Part shown: in pieces, positions 1 to 6,154 of the stretch
How the letters are laid out: the number at the start of each line of letters is the position of its first letter
Numbering within the stretch: the first letter of the stretch is position 1
Origin: Myxococcales bacterium
GTDB lineage: Bacteria > Myxococcota_C > UBA6777
Direction of reading: 5' to 3'
DNA: 8,348 nt
NCBI GenBank assembly: GCA_027005175.1
Contig: JALTMC010000036.1
Location: forward strand, 1 to 8,348
Position numbers and translations under genes: made by a program
Notes under the pieces: model-generated
Database searches by the model: none
What the model saw: the letters and a program-made list of their open reading frames with translations, nothing else
What the model was told of the DNA's origin: nothing

Positions 1-677
1 AGATGAAGTTGGGCATCTCTGGTGCTACGACTCTCAAGGTTGATAAGAAAACCACTTTCTTGTTGTCATGTATCTCCAAAACAAATGCCAGCGTTCGTGC
101 AAAACGTCGAGCTTGGGTAAGTCTTGGCGACCCCTCAAAAGTGAAGAAAATTGCGAAAGTTTTGGCTTTTACTGCCAATGGTCAATCTGGAAAAGCAACG
201 GTTCGTCCGAAAGCTGCTGTGACAATCAAGTGGAAGGCCGAAAATGTTAAGAGCTGCATGTTGAATCCGATGAAGAAGAAAGTGAAGGCTGTTGGCTCTT
301 TGCAGGTGAAGGCTGAGAAAAAAGAGTACCTACTGGAGTGTGAAGCAGCCGGCAAAAAGGTTGGGGCTCGCTTGAAGGTCACAGTCGATGGCGGTGTTTC
401 GATTGACGCATTTACTTTGAACAACAAGTCTTCTCTTACCTTGCCGGCCCCAGGTAGCTCTGTTACACTCCGTTGGGCAAGCTCTGCTGCTGACTCTTGC
501 ACTATGACTGCTCGCACTTCCCGGCTTGATGGTGTCCAATACTATCTTTTCTTTGCAGGTATGATGTTACTCACAGCTATCTTCTTTATCTTTGTCGCCA
601 TGCGTTACAGAGAAAAGACCTATATCCAGGATGAGGAAGAAGTCTCCTCCGAAGTTGTTACAGAAGCCGAGCACTAA
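1..677 (+). CDS. Ig-like repeat protein fused to a transporter-like C-terminal helix (5' partial)
   Basis: The frame is open to the window edge, so the ATG at base 3 is probably internal; residues are numbered from it. Tandem Ig-like repeats are visible. The end of one has C23. A complete one spans about residues 50-128, with F56, W77 in VTIKW, C85 and C113. A third starts at about 132, with F137, W158 in VTLRW and C166. F-to-W (21) and W-to-C (8) spacings are identical in both, so the repeat assignment is firm. The third stops after C166 and its partner cysteine is absent. A helix (about 180-200, YYLFFAGMMLLTAIFFIFVA) follows, then MRYREKTYIQ and an acidic tail. I infer that this end resembles the last helix and tail of POT/MFS peptide transporters. 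The Ig part should be periplasmic or extracellular and the acidic tail cytosolic. It could be a transporter with Ig domains in its last outer loop, or a fusion left by a deletion. Function is unassigned. Confidence 0.7.
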   Translation, partial: MKLGISGATTLKVDKKTTFLLSCISKTNASVRAKRRAWVSLGDPSKVKKIAKVLAFTANGQSGKATVRPKAAVTIKWKAENVKSCMLNPMKKKVKAVGSLQVKAEKKEYLLECEAAGKKVGARLKVTVDGGVSIDAFTLNNKSSLTLPAPGSSVTLRWASSAADSCTMTARTSRLDGVQYYLFFAGMMLLTAIFFIFVAMRYREKTYIQDEEEVSSEVVTEAEH

Positions 678-760
678 GAATGGAGATTCAATCACTTCGA
701 CATTTGGATTGGATTAACGAGAACGCGAGGCTCCTGCCAAGTCCTGAAACCTCGGAGAAA

Positions 761-795
761 AGACTCAGCGAGAGCTTGGCACTCTCGTCGAGTCT
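761..795 (+). terminator. Stable hairpin, possible terminator of the upstream gene
   Basis: Bases 762-774 (GACTCAGCGAGAG) pair with 782-794 (CTCTCGTCGAGTC), with one A/C mismatch and one G-T wobble, and are extended by A761-T795. The loop is CTTGGCA. The stem is GC-rich and followed by the pyrimidine run TCTTTCCC, a poor U-tract. Read on the minus strand the tail would be TTTTCTCC, which is better, but no minus-strand gene needs ending here. The stem is visible; the terminator role is inferred. Confidence 0.45.
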
Positions 796-822
796 CTTTC
801 CCATACGGGAATTCGTAATCAG

Positions 823-951
823 ATGTTTCTAAGATGTGGGAATTGTTTTATCGCTGTTCCTAAGAACGGAGATTCTGACATTCCAGACCATGTTGTCAGC
901 CAGATATCTCAGGTTGTGATAATTTCTCTTTTAGGAGTGATGGTACTATGA
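823..951 (+). CDS. Doubtful 42-residue ORF overlapping the next start codon
   Basis: This frame encodes a short protein with a CGNC pair near its N-terminus (residues 5-8) and a hydrophobic C-terminal stretch (about 28-42, SQISQVVIISLLGVM). Its stop overlaps the start of the following gene as ATGA (948-951), an arrangement typical of translational coupling. The frame is open upstream to base 748 but has no other ATG. No ribosome binding site precedes the ATG. It could be a real small membrane peptide, the remnant of a frameshifted gene together with the frame starting at 681, or chance. I do not recognise a family. Confidence 0.2.
   Translation: MFLRCGNCFIAVPKNGDSDIPDHVVSQISQVVIISLLGVMVL
893..923 (+). 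promoter_or_regulatory. Sigma-70-like promoter candidate for the PycTM-like pair
   Basis: A -35-like TTGTCA (893-898, 5 of 6 to consensus) is followed after 19 bases by GATAAT (918-923, 5 of 6). TGT directly before the -10 gives an extended -10 element. The spacer is two bases longer than ideal. Transcription would start near 930, giving a very short leader with the AGGAG ribosome binding site at 933-937. Confidence 0.4.
933..937 (+). promoter_or_regulatory. Ribosome binding site deciding the 948 start
   Basis: AGGAG lies 10 bases before the ATG at 948. The frame stays open further upstream but offers no ATG or GTG nearby, so this Shine-Dalgarno sequence fixes the start of the first PycTM-like gene. 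Confidence 0.65.
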
Positions 952-1565
952 GTTCATCGGATAGCCCTACTGTATCGGCTGTGCCTCAAACACAAGGTGA
1001 CCTCTCAGAATTGGAAAATGAAAAGTTTTCTGCCTTGTTATATGTGTGTGAAGATACGCAGCAATGGATTGTACAAGCTGATACCAAAGGTAGCTTTTTG
1101 CTTACCATTAACGGTGTTGCGACAGGCTTTATGGCCCAGAAGTTTGTGCAGTTCATGCAGGTCTGGAACAAAGGTGGTGAGCCCCGTTGGGCGATGTTGA
1201 CTTTGTTTGCAATCTTTCTGGTGTATATGATCGCTCAGGTCTATTCCTTCTGGCATACAGCGTCTGTGTTTGTTCCCCGAACAACCGCGTCTTCCGGTGA
1301 TCGGAGCTTTCGTAGTCGTCATATCTTTAATTACAGCTTGTCTCAATCATTTCCTCGTTTGAGTGATTGGAGTAAGTTACGTGACGAATACAGAGATCTC
1401 TCTGTGAGAGACTTGGAGCATGAATACATCGCAAGGCTTCAAGTGGATTCCCTGGTTTGCTCAGCGAAGTACGAGTCCTTTCTCAAGGCTTTTCACGGGA
1501 TGTTGTGTGCACTGGGCTTTGCTTTTTTTGGGGTCTTGGGAACACTCTTACTTCTCGCAAAATAA
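948..1565 (+). CDS. Pycsar-effector-like (PycTM/DUF5706) membrane protein, copy 1
   Basis: This 205-residue protein has the layout of the PycTM (DUF5706) family, the membrane effectors of Pycsar anti-phage systems. A helix carries WIVQADTKG (D45, K47) and leads into the first membrane segment (about 49-67). A second segment (about 82-101) is followed by the FVPRT motif (P110, R111). A soluble stretch contains HIFNYS (125-130). The C-terminal half ends with a conserved helix (CSAKYESFLKAF) and a last membrane segment (about 183-203). In characterised Pycsar systems, PycTM responds to cyclic CMP or UMP made by the partner cyclase PycC and damages the inner membrane; that role is inferred here. 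No cyclase lies in the window, which is unusual because cyclase and effector are normally adjacent. The residue 1-25 tail is polar and absent from copy 2. Recognition is from motif memory, not a search. Confidence 0.75.
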   Translation: MSSSDSPTVSAVPQTQGDLSELENEKFSALLYVCEDTQQWIVQADTKGSFLLTINGVATGFMAQKFVQFMQVWNKGGEPRWAMLTLFAIFLVYMIAQVYSFWHTASVFVPRTTASSGDRSFRSRHIFNYSLSQSFPRLSDWSKLRDEYRDLSVRDLEHEYIARLQVDSLVCSAKYESFLKAFHGMLCALGFAFFGVLGTLLLLAK

Positions 1566-1582
1566 AGGCTTGGGAGGTTCTC
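1553..1582 (+). repeat. Degenerate 30-base direct repeat, copy 1
   Basis: It begins TCTCGCAAAATAAAGGCTTG and matches the copy at 1624-1653 at 26 of 30 positions, offset by 71 bases. It spans the stop codon (1563-1565) of PycTM-like copy 1 and the first bases of the gap. Confidence 0.8.
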
Positions 1583-1623
1583 TCACAGTCACTGCTATCA
1601 CTGAACCGACAGAGCCACTTACA

Positions 1624-1653
1624 TCTCGCAAAAGAAAGGCTTGGGGAATTCTC
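1624..1653 (+). repeat. Degenerate 30-base direct repeat, copy 2
   Basis: It begins TCTCGCAAAAGAAAGGCTTG and ends on the base before the ATG of PycTM-like copy 2. It therefore forms that gene's ribosome-binding region: GGGGA (1643-1647) sits about 7 bases from the start. It is the partner of 1553-1582. Confidence 0.8.
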
Positions 1654-2226
1654 ATGAAAGTGAATCACAGCGCTCGTGCCAAAACAAAGATGCAGGCTTT
1701 GTTGTATTCTTTGGAAGATACTCGAAACTGGATCATTCAAGCCGATACAAAAGGTGGATTTTTACTCACCATAAACGGACTTGTTGCAGGTGTGATGGTT
1801 CAACAAATCGCCCGGTGGTTTGGTGCGATGGAGCGGCAAGCTTTATCTGGGGGAGCCATGATCACCCTCTCCGTTATGTTTGCTTTCTATCTACTGGCTC
1901 AATTGTACTCTCTGTGGCACACTGTACAGACCTTTGTTCCTCGAACCCCTGCATCTGAGACAGAGCAGACCGCTCGCACTCGTCATGTCTTTAATTACAG
2001 TATCTCTCTTCACTTTCCAAAGTTGTCAGATCTTGACAGATTGTACAAGGAGTACAACGAACTCTCTCTCTCTGAACTGGAAGACGAGCTGGTAGCCCTA
2101 TTGCAAGTGGATTCGATCGTGTGTTCTGCAAAATACGAGTCTTTTTTCAAAGCATTTCGTGGCTTGCTCTGGATGCTTCCCTTCGCAACGTTCGGCTTTA
2201 TGGGGAATCAGTTTTGGGTGGTTTGA
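1654..2226 (+). CDS. Pycsar-effector-like (PycTM/DUF5706) membrane protein, copy 2
   Basis: This 190-residue paralogue of the preceding protein is roughly half identical to it by eye and shares every motif. These are the helix NWIIQADTKGG (D31, K33), two N-terminal membrane segments, FVPRTPAS, HVFNYS and DSIVCSAKYESFFKAF before the last hydrophobic helix. The start at 1654 is chosen because homology to copy 1 begins soon after it and GGGGA precedes it; the frame is open back to 1420 but that part overlaps copy 1 in another frame. The C-terminus differs: after FGFMG the protein ends NQFWVV, encoded by the 26-base repeat at 2205-2230, where copy 1 has TLLLLAK. The final membrane helix is therefore altered. 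The 88-base gap suggests co-transcription with copy 1. Two copies could form a hetero-oligomer or sense different signals; this is inference. Confidence 0.75.
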   Translation: MKVNHSARAKTKMQALLYSLEDTRNWIIQADTKGGFLLTINGLVAGVMVQQIARWFGAMERQALSGGAMITLSVMFAFYLLAQLYSLWHTVQTFVPRTPASETEQTARTRHVFNYSISLHFPKLSDLDRLYKEYNELSLSELEDELVALLQVDSIVCSAKYESFFKAFRGLLWMLPFATFGFMGNQFWVV

Positions 2227-2230
2227 CTGG
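2205..2230. repeat. 26-base direct repeat, copy 1
   Basis: The sequence starts GAATCAGTTTTGGGTGGTTT and ends GACTGG. It is identical to copies at 2279 and 2351. It encodes the last residues (QFWVV) and the TGA stop of the second PycTM-like gene. Confidence 0.95.
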
Positions 2231-2353
2231 ACCGGGTACCTGGTGAGACTCCGCCCACAACAAGTTGGCAAGACACCCGAATCAGTTTTGGGTGGTTTGA
2301 CTGGACCTGGTAACGTCGGCCCGCCGCACAAAGAACAGGAGCCTTACCTGGAA
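2227..2353. other. Convergent intergenic junction made of repeat units
   Basis: Almost the whole gap between the two convergent genes is repeat core and spacer. The spacers (2231-2278 and 2305-2350) share scattered matches, for instance ACC-GGTA at the left edge and CCGCC-CACAA in the middle. The array therefore looks like a diverged tandem repeat of about 73 bases with an invariant 26-base core. No U-tract terminator is evident on either strand. Confidence 0.6.
2279..2304. repeat. 26-base direct repeat, copy 2
   Basis: This copy is identical to the first and third and lies wholly between genes. It starts 74 bases after copy 1 and 72 before copy 3. Confidence 0.95.
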
Positions 2354-2376
2354 TCAGTTTTGGGTGGTTTGACTGG
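2351..2376. repeat. 26-base direct repeat, copy 3
   Basis: This copy is identical to the other two. On the minus strand it encodes the last residues (SQTTQN) and the TGA stop (2356-2354) of the RND pump. The pump's core fold ends earlier, at PALYRM. Confidence 0.95.
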
Positions 2377-5300
2377 GCTTGGTCACAGGTCTCTCTTTGT
2401 GAGTCATTCTGTAGAGGGCGGGGATCAACAGCAAGGTTAAGATGGTAGAGCACACCAGCCCAGCCATGATGGTTATGGCCATGGGGCGGCGAAGCTCGGA
2501 ACCTTCTCCCAGGCCAAGGGCCAGTGGAAGGAGCCCCAGTGCTGTGGTTAACGTGGTCATCAGGATAGGACGAAGGCGCAATTGAGCAGCATGACGAATG
2601 GCTTCCAACATCTCCATACCCTGCTGTCTTAAATTGTTAATTGCGTCAACAAGTACGATTGCGTTGTTGACGACAATGCCTGTCAGAATGATCACTCCGA
2701 TAAGCACCATCGCTGATATGGCCATATTGAACCATGCAAACAGAGCCACAACACCGATGAATGCGAGGGGAATGGAGAATAAGATGATGAATGGACTGAG
2801 CAGCGACTCAAACTGAGACGCCATCACCAAGTAGACAAGAAAGATCGACAGAAGCAAAGCAAACATGAGAGAGTTCAGGGATTTCTTCATCTCTTCACTT
2901 TGCCCACTCAATCCGGCTGAGTAGGAACTGGGTAGCTTGAGTTGATGCAACATCCCTTCAATGGCTGACGTTGCATCTCCCAATGCCATGCCTTCAACCT
3001 CTGCCTGCAAGATCACGGCTCGTCGATTCCCCACACGAAGAATCTCAGAAGGCCCTTCGTCGATCTGTGTTCTCGCAAGGTGACGCAGCGGAACCGTCTG
3101 ATTGGTGGGGCTGACAAGGCTGAGGTTTAACAGATCTTTGATGGACTTAAGCTGCTTTCGTTTCACCCGAACTGAAACATCAAGGCGTTGCTCTTTGAGC
3201 CGGTACTTTGTAGCGGTGGCACCATACAGCTTATCACGTACCGTTTTGGAGAGTTGCTCTACATTAAAGCCGTATCGCAACAATCGCTCTCTTTGGAAGA
3301 TGATACGTATCTCTGGGAGACCTCCTACAGCTGTGCTCCGAATATCTCGCAATCCTGGGAGTTTTTGCATTAAGAGTCGGGCTTCTCGGGATAGTTTTTT
3401 TAAAGCTTGTAAGTTTTCACCCTTGATCTCCACTTCAATGGGGGTGCGTAAGCTGAATAGGGATGGGTAGGATACCTTCATCTTAAGGCTGGGTATGTTT
3501 TGAATCAGTCCCCTAAGGTCTTGTATTGTTTTTTCCTCAAGCTCCTGTAGATTGTTACTTCCTTTTAATTTCACTGTCATCGTGGCGGTGTGTTCGCCTT
3601 TATCTGCACTCTGGGCCGCTGTCTTTTCGATCCCGACTACCGTCGAAACATCCTGAATATTCGGATGTTGTGCAATGGATGACTCTATCGACTTGAGCCG
3701 TTGTGATGTCTCGCGTAAGGGGGTCCCCACTGGAAAAGTGAGCTCCAGATTAAACTCTCCCTGATGGACCTTGGGCATAAACTCTGTTTTTAATTGGGGT
3801 AACAGGTGATAGGCATAGGCTCCCAGCAAAATACCGATAACAACAACAGTCATTCTGTTGCGAAGTGTAAGGTCAAGAAGCCTGGGATAAGCCCAGTTTA
3901 TGGAGTCTAGGAGCTTGTCTACGATCCAAAAGATCGGAGCCCATACCCATTTCATCAACCAAGACAGCCCTCGCCAGATCATGCGAAAGGCGATCCATAA
4001 CAGATTGTTTATGTTGCGCCAAACAAAGGATAAAAACTCCAAGATGGTTTGAAGTGGAAAAGTGAGTAGCATATAGCCCAGGCCCGGTAGCAACAGGAGG
4101 AGCAAAAGGATATATCGCCACCACCGACCACGTTTCCATTTCTCACGCCACCAAATGATACTCTCTTTGGCTCGTTGCCAGGCGAGCCATTGGGCAAAAA
4201 ATCCTTGCTTCTCTTCTTTCGAGAGAGAGGGAGGTTCAACAGGCAATCGCAAGGCCGATAGGGTTGGGATAAAATACAAAGCAACAAGCAGAGAGCTTAT
4301 CAAACTCAAGACAACCGTTAATGCGAGGTCTTTCAGCAGTTGACCTGATACACCTTGTACAAAGACAATGGGGAAAAAGACGGCCACCGTGGTTAATGTG
4401 CTGGCAGTGACAGCACTTCCAACCTCTTTGACACCCATCACTGCGGCTTGATAGGGTTCGTATCCCTCTTCGCGTAGCCTGAGAATACTCTCCAATACAA
4501 CAATGGAGTTATCCACCAACATCCCTATCCCCAAGGCAAGTCCACCCAGAGACATAATGTTGAGGGACACTCCTGTAAGATAGAGACCTGCAAAGGTTGC
4601 TACCACAGAGAGCGGAATCGAAAGGCCAATGATGATCGTGCTCCAGAGATCTCTCATAAATAGCAACAAAACCAATACAGCAAAACCACCACCAATCAAC
4701 GCCGCCTGAAGGACTTCATCGATCGATGACTTAATAAACGTAGCCTGACTGTGTAGTACTCGCAGTGAAAAATCTGCTGGCATTCGATACTGTAGGAAGT
4801 TTGTCATCGCGCGAATCTTGCGCTTCCTCATGCGCTCCTTGCGCATCATCTTCCAATAACCACGACCCCGACGACCTTTGCTTCGTTTGCCTTTTCTTCG
4901 CTTGCTCCAGCGACTCCGACGACCTTTTCTTCGTTTATCTTTTCTTCGCTTGCTCCAGGACCTGCTTTGTGGATCTTTGCCACGCCTGTTTTTCTTTTGG
5001 GCCTTGACCCAGCGTTTGCCTTGCTTGCCTTTGCCCTGTTTGCCTTTGTTTTGTCGCCTGTGACGACCTTTGTATCGATTCCTTTTGCGACGAAATATAC
5101 GTCTCTTTTTTGGGGACCGCTCTCTTTTTTGGCTGTACTTCTTGGGAGTTGTTTTAGGTTTGAGAGGAGAGTGCGCAGGTCGTTTTTGTTTTTTGGGTGG
5201 TTGCGATAAGAGGTGAGCGACATAGGTTTGCTGTTGTTTGGTTCCAAATATTTTTTGTTTTACTCTTTTGGCAACGGAGACGATATTGGCGTCGGCTTCT

Positions 5301-6145
5301 CGAAAAAGAGCGAGTTCAACGCTGGGGCGACCGTTGATGCGGGTAATGACTTCGGGATCTTTGTTTCGAAAGCGTAGCTTCGCGATATCTTTCAGCCGGA
5401 TGGGACGGTCTTGGCGTTGGAGTATAATCAACTTTCCCATATCTCTGAGAGATTGGAATTCGTTGAGGGTCCTGACCCAATAATAGGTTGTACCTTCTTG
5501 AAGTTGGCCACCTGCGAGGTTGATATTTTCTTCTTTGAGGCGTCGAGAGACGAGTTCTATTTTGATTTGAAGCCCGCGCATTTTATTTTCATTGAGAGCG
5601 ACCTCTACTTCGCGGTCAAGCCCTCCCCGTATTTGTACGGCGGCGACGCCTATCATGGTTTCCAGTGCAGGCTGGAGCACATCCTCAGCGTACCTACGAA
5701 GTCGGTAGAGGTTGCTGTCTGTGCTGGAGAGTCCGATTCGCATCATGGGATCGAGGTTAGGGTCGTATCGAAGCAGTATCGGTCGTTTGGCTCCATCGGG
5801 CAGACGCAGTAAATCGAGTTTCTCACGAACCTCCTGCATGGCGAGATTGATACTGACTCGCCAATCAAACTCTAGAATCACTTCGGACATGCCCGAGCGA
5901 GAGCGGCTCGACATTCGCGCCAAATGGCTGATGGTTCCAAGAATGGACTCGACAGGCCGACTGACTTCCAGCTCTACTTCCTCCGGTCCACTTCCCGGAT
6001 ATTCGGTACGAATGGTGAGCCGTGGGTATGTAATCTGAGGCATCAAGTTGAGAGGGAGTTGTTGGTAAGCGATTGTGCCAAAAACCACAATTCCAATCAC
6101 TACCATACTCACTGCGACAGGGCGCCGCACCACCAAATTATACAT
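2354..6145 (-). CDS. RND-family efflux permease with polybasic insertion
   Basis: This inner-membrane, proton-driven drug or metabolite exporter has 1263 residues; AcrB-like pumps have about 1030-1050. The ATG at 6145 is preferred over one at 6247 because it gives the classic MYNLVVRRPVAVSM N-terminus, follows AGGAAG and avoids a 95-base overlap with the adaptor. In order: first membrane helix (about 10-28); porter domain beginning LPLNLMPQITYP; a Lys/Arg-rich insertion (about 300-446); the SIDEVL helix and membrane bundle with GMLVDNSIVVLES (D545, N546; the Asp matches a proton-relay residue and Asn is common in non-AcrB branches); an enlarged Trp-rich central segment (about 640-760); the second porter half; and the second bundle with GIVVNNAIVLVDAINN near 1155. 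The last residues come from a repeat. It should trimerise with the adjacent adaptor and an outer-membrane channel not seen here. Substrate is unknown. Confidence 0.93.
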   Translation of the reverse strand: MYNLVVRRPVAVSMVVIGIVVFGTIAYQQLPLNLMPQITYPRLTIRTEYPGSGPEEVELEVSRPVESILGTISHLARMSSRSRSGMSEVILEFDWRVSINLAMQEVREKLDLLRLPDGAKRPILLRYDPNLDPMMRIGLSSTDSNLYRLRRYAEDVLQPALETMIGVAAVQIRGGLDREVEVALNENKMRGLQIKIELVSRRLKEENINLAGGQLQEGTTYYWVRTLNEFQSLRDMGKLIILQRQDRPIRLKDIAKLRFRNKDPEVITRINGRPSVELALFREADANIVSVAKRVKQKIFGTKQQQTYVAHLLSQPPKKQKRPAHSPLKPKTTPKKYSQKRERSPKKRRIFRRKRNRYKGRHRRQNKGKQGKGKQGKRWVKAQKKNRRGKDPQSRSWSKRRKDKRRKGRRSRWSKRRKGKRSKGRRGRGYWKMMRKERMRKRKIRAMTNFLQYRMPADFSLRVLHSQATFIKSSIDEVLQAALIGGGFAVLVLLLFMRDLWSTIIIGLSIPLSVVATFAGLYLTGVSLNIMSLGGLALGIGMLVDNSIVVLESILRLREEGYEPYQAAVMGVKEVGSAVTASTLTTVAVFFPIVFVQGVSGQLLKDLALTVVLSLISSLLVALYFIPTLSALRLPVEPPSLSKEEKQGFFAQWLAWQRAKESIIWWREKWKRGRWWRYILLLLLLLPGLGYMLLTFPLQTILEFLSFVWRNINNLLWIAFRMIWRGLSWLMKWVWAPIFWIVDKLLDSINWAYPRLLDLTLRNRMTVVVIGILLGAYAYHLLPQLKTEFMPKVHQGEFNLELTFPVGTPLRETSQRLKSIESSIAQHPNIQDVSTVVGIEKTAAQSADKGEHTATMTVKLKGSNNLQELEEKTIQDLRGLIQNIPSLKMKVSYPSLFSLRTPIEVEIKGENLQALKKLSREARLLMQKLPGLRDIRSTAVGGLPEIRIIFQRERLLRYGFNVEQLSKTVRDKLYGATATKYRLKEQRLDVSVRVKRKQLKSIKDLLNLSLVSPTNQTVPLRHLARTQIDEGPSEILRVGNRRAVILQAEVEGMALGDATSAIEGMLHQLKLPSSYSAGLSGQSEEMKKSLNSLMFALLLSIFLVYLVMASQFESLLSPFIILFSIPLAFIGVVALFAWFNMAISAMVLIGVIILTGIVVNNAIVLVDAINNLRQQGMEMLEAIRHAAQLRLRPILMTTLTTALGLLPLALGLGEGSELRRPMAITIMAGLVCSTILTLLLIPALYRMTHKERPVTKPSQTTQN
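4808..5245 (-). other. Lys/Arg-rich insertion within the RND permease
   Basis: Residues about 300-446 separate the normal porter segment ending VAKRVKQKIFG from the normal segment MPADFSLRVLHSQATFIKSS. In standard RND pumps these are joined by a short link. The insert is mostly K, R, G, S and Q, with almost no acidic or hydrophobic residues, and includes GKQGKGKQGK and RKERMRKRK. It would lie on the periplasmic side. The reading frame is intact and the normal sequence resumes in frame, so this is an insertion, not a frameshift. Confidence 0.9.
4862..4957 (-). repeat. Two 48-base tandem repeats inside the polybasic insertion
   Basis: Copies at 4910-4957 and 4862-4909 match at 43 of 48 bases and encode WSKRRKDKRRKGRRSR and WSKRRKGKRSKGRRGR. 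The insertion has thus grown at least partly by tandem duplication. Confidence 0.9.
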
Positions 6146-6148
6146 CGA

Positions 6149-6154
6149 CTTCCT
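6149..6154 (-). promoter_or_regulatory. Ribosome binding site of the RND permease
   Basis: AGGAAG on the minus strand overlaps the adaptor's TAG stop (6155-6153) and lies just before the ATG at 6145. It supports the 6145 start and suggests translational coupling of pump to adaptor. Confidence 0.7.

Larger units (their letters stand above)
678..947. other. Intergenic region with hairpin, promoter candidate and two doubtful small ORFs
   Basis: This 270-base gap separates the Ig-repeat gene from the first PycTM-like gene. It holds a strong hairpin (761-795) and a promoter-like pair (893-923). Two short plus-strand frames are open. One is 681-833 (50 codons, starting three bases after the upstream stop). 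The other is 823-951 (42 codons). Neither has a Shine-Dalgarno sequence. Nothing on the minus strand looks coding. Confidence 0.5.

Noticed and set aside
182-539. Minus-strand frames opposite the Ig-repeat gene
   Set aside because: They have no recognisable motif or ribosome binding site and lie antisense to a protein with clear internal repeats.
1420-1653. N-terminal extension of PycTM-like copy 2
   Set aside because: The upstream part of the frame overlaps copy 1 in another frame, has no similarity to the family, and copy 1 homology begins only after 1654.
2227-2353. Rho-independent terminator between the convergent genes
   Set aside because: The near-palindrome around GGTACC at 2231-2244 is short and no U-tract follows on either strand.
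2205-2376. CRISPR array
   Set aside because: Only three repeats, spacers of 46-48 bases that are partly similar to one another, overlap with two coding ends, and no cas genes in view.
4765-5209. Plus-strand frames rich in Leu, Phe and Cys opposite the polybasic insertion
   Set aside because: They are the complement of Lys/Arg codons in a repeated tract of the pump gene; the leucine-rich look is a by-product of that composition.
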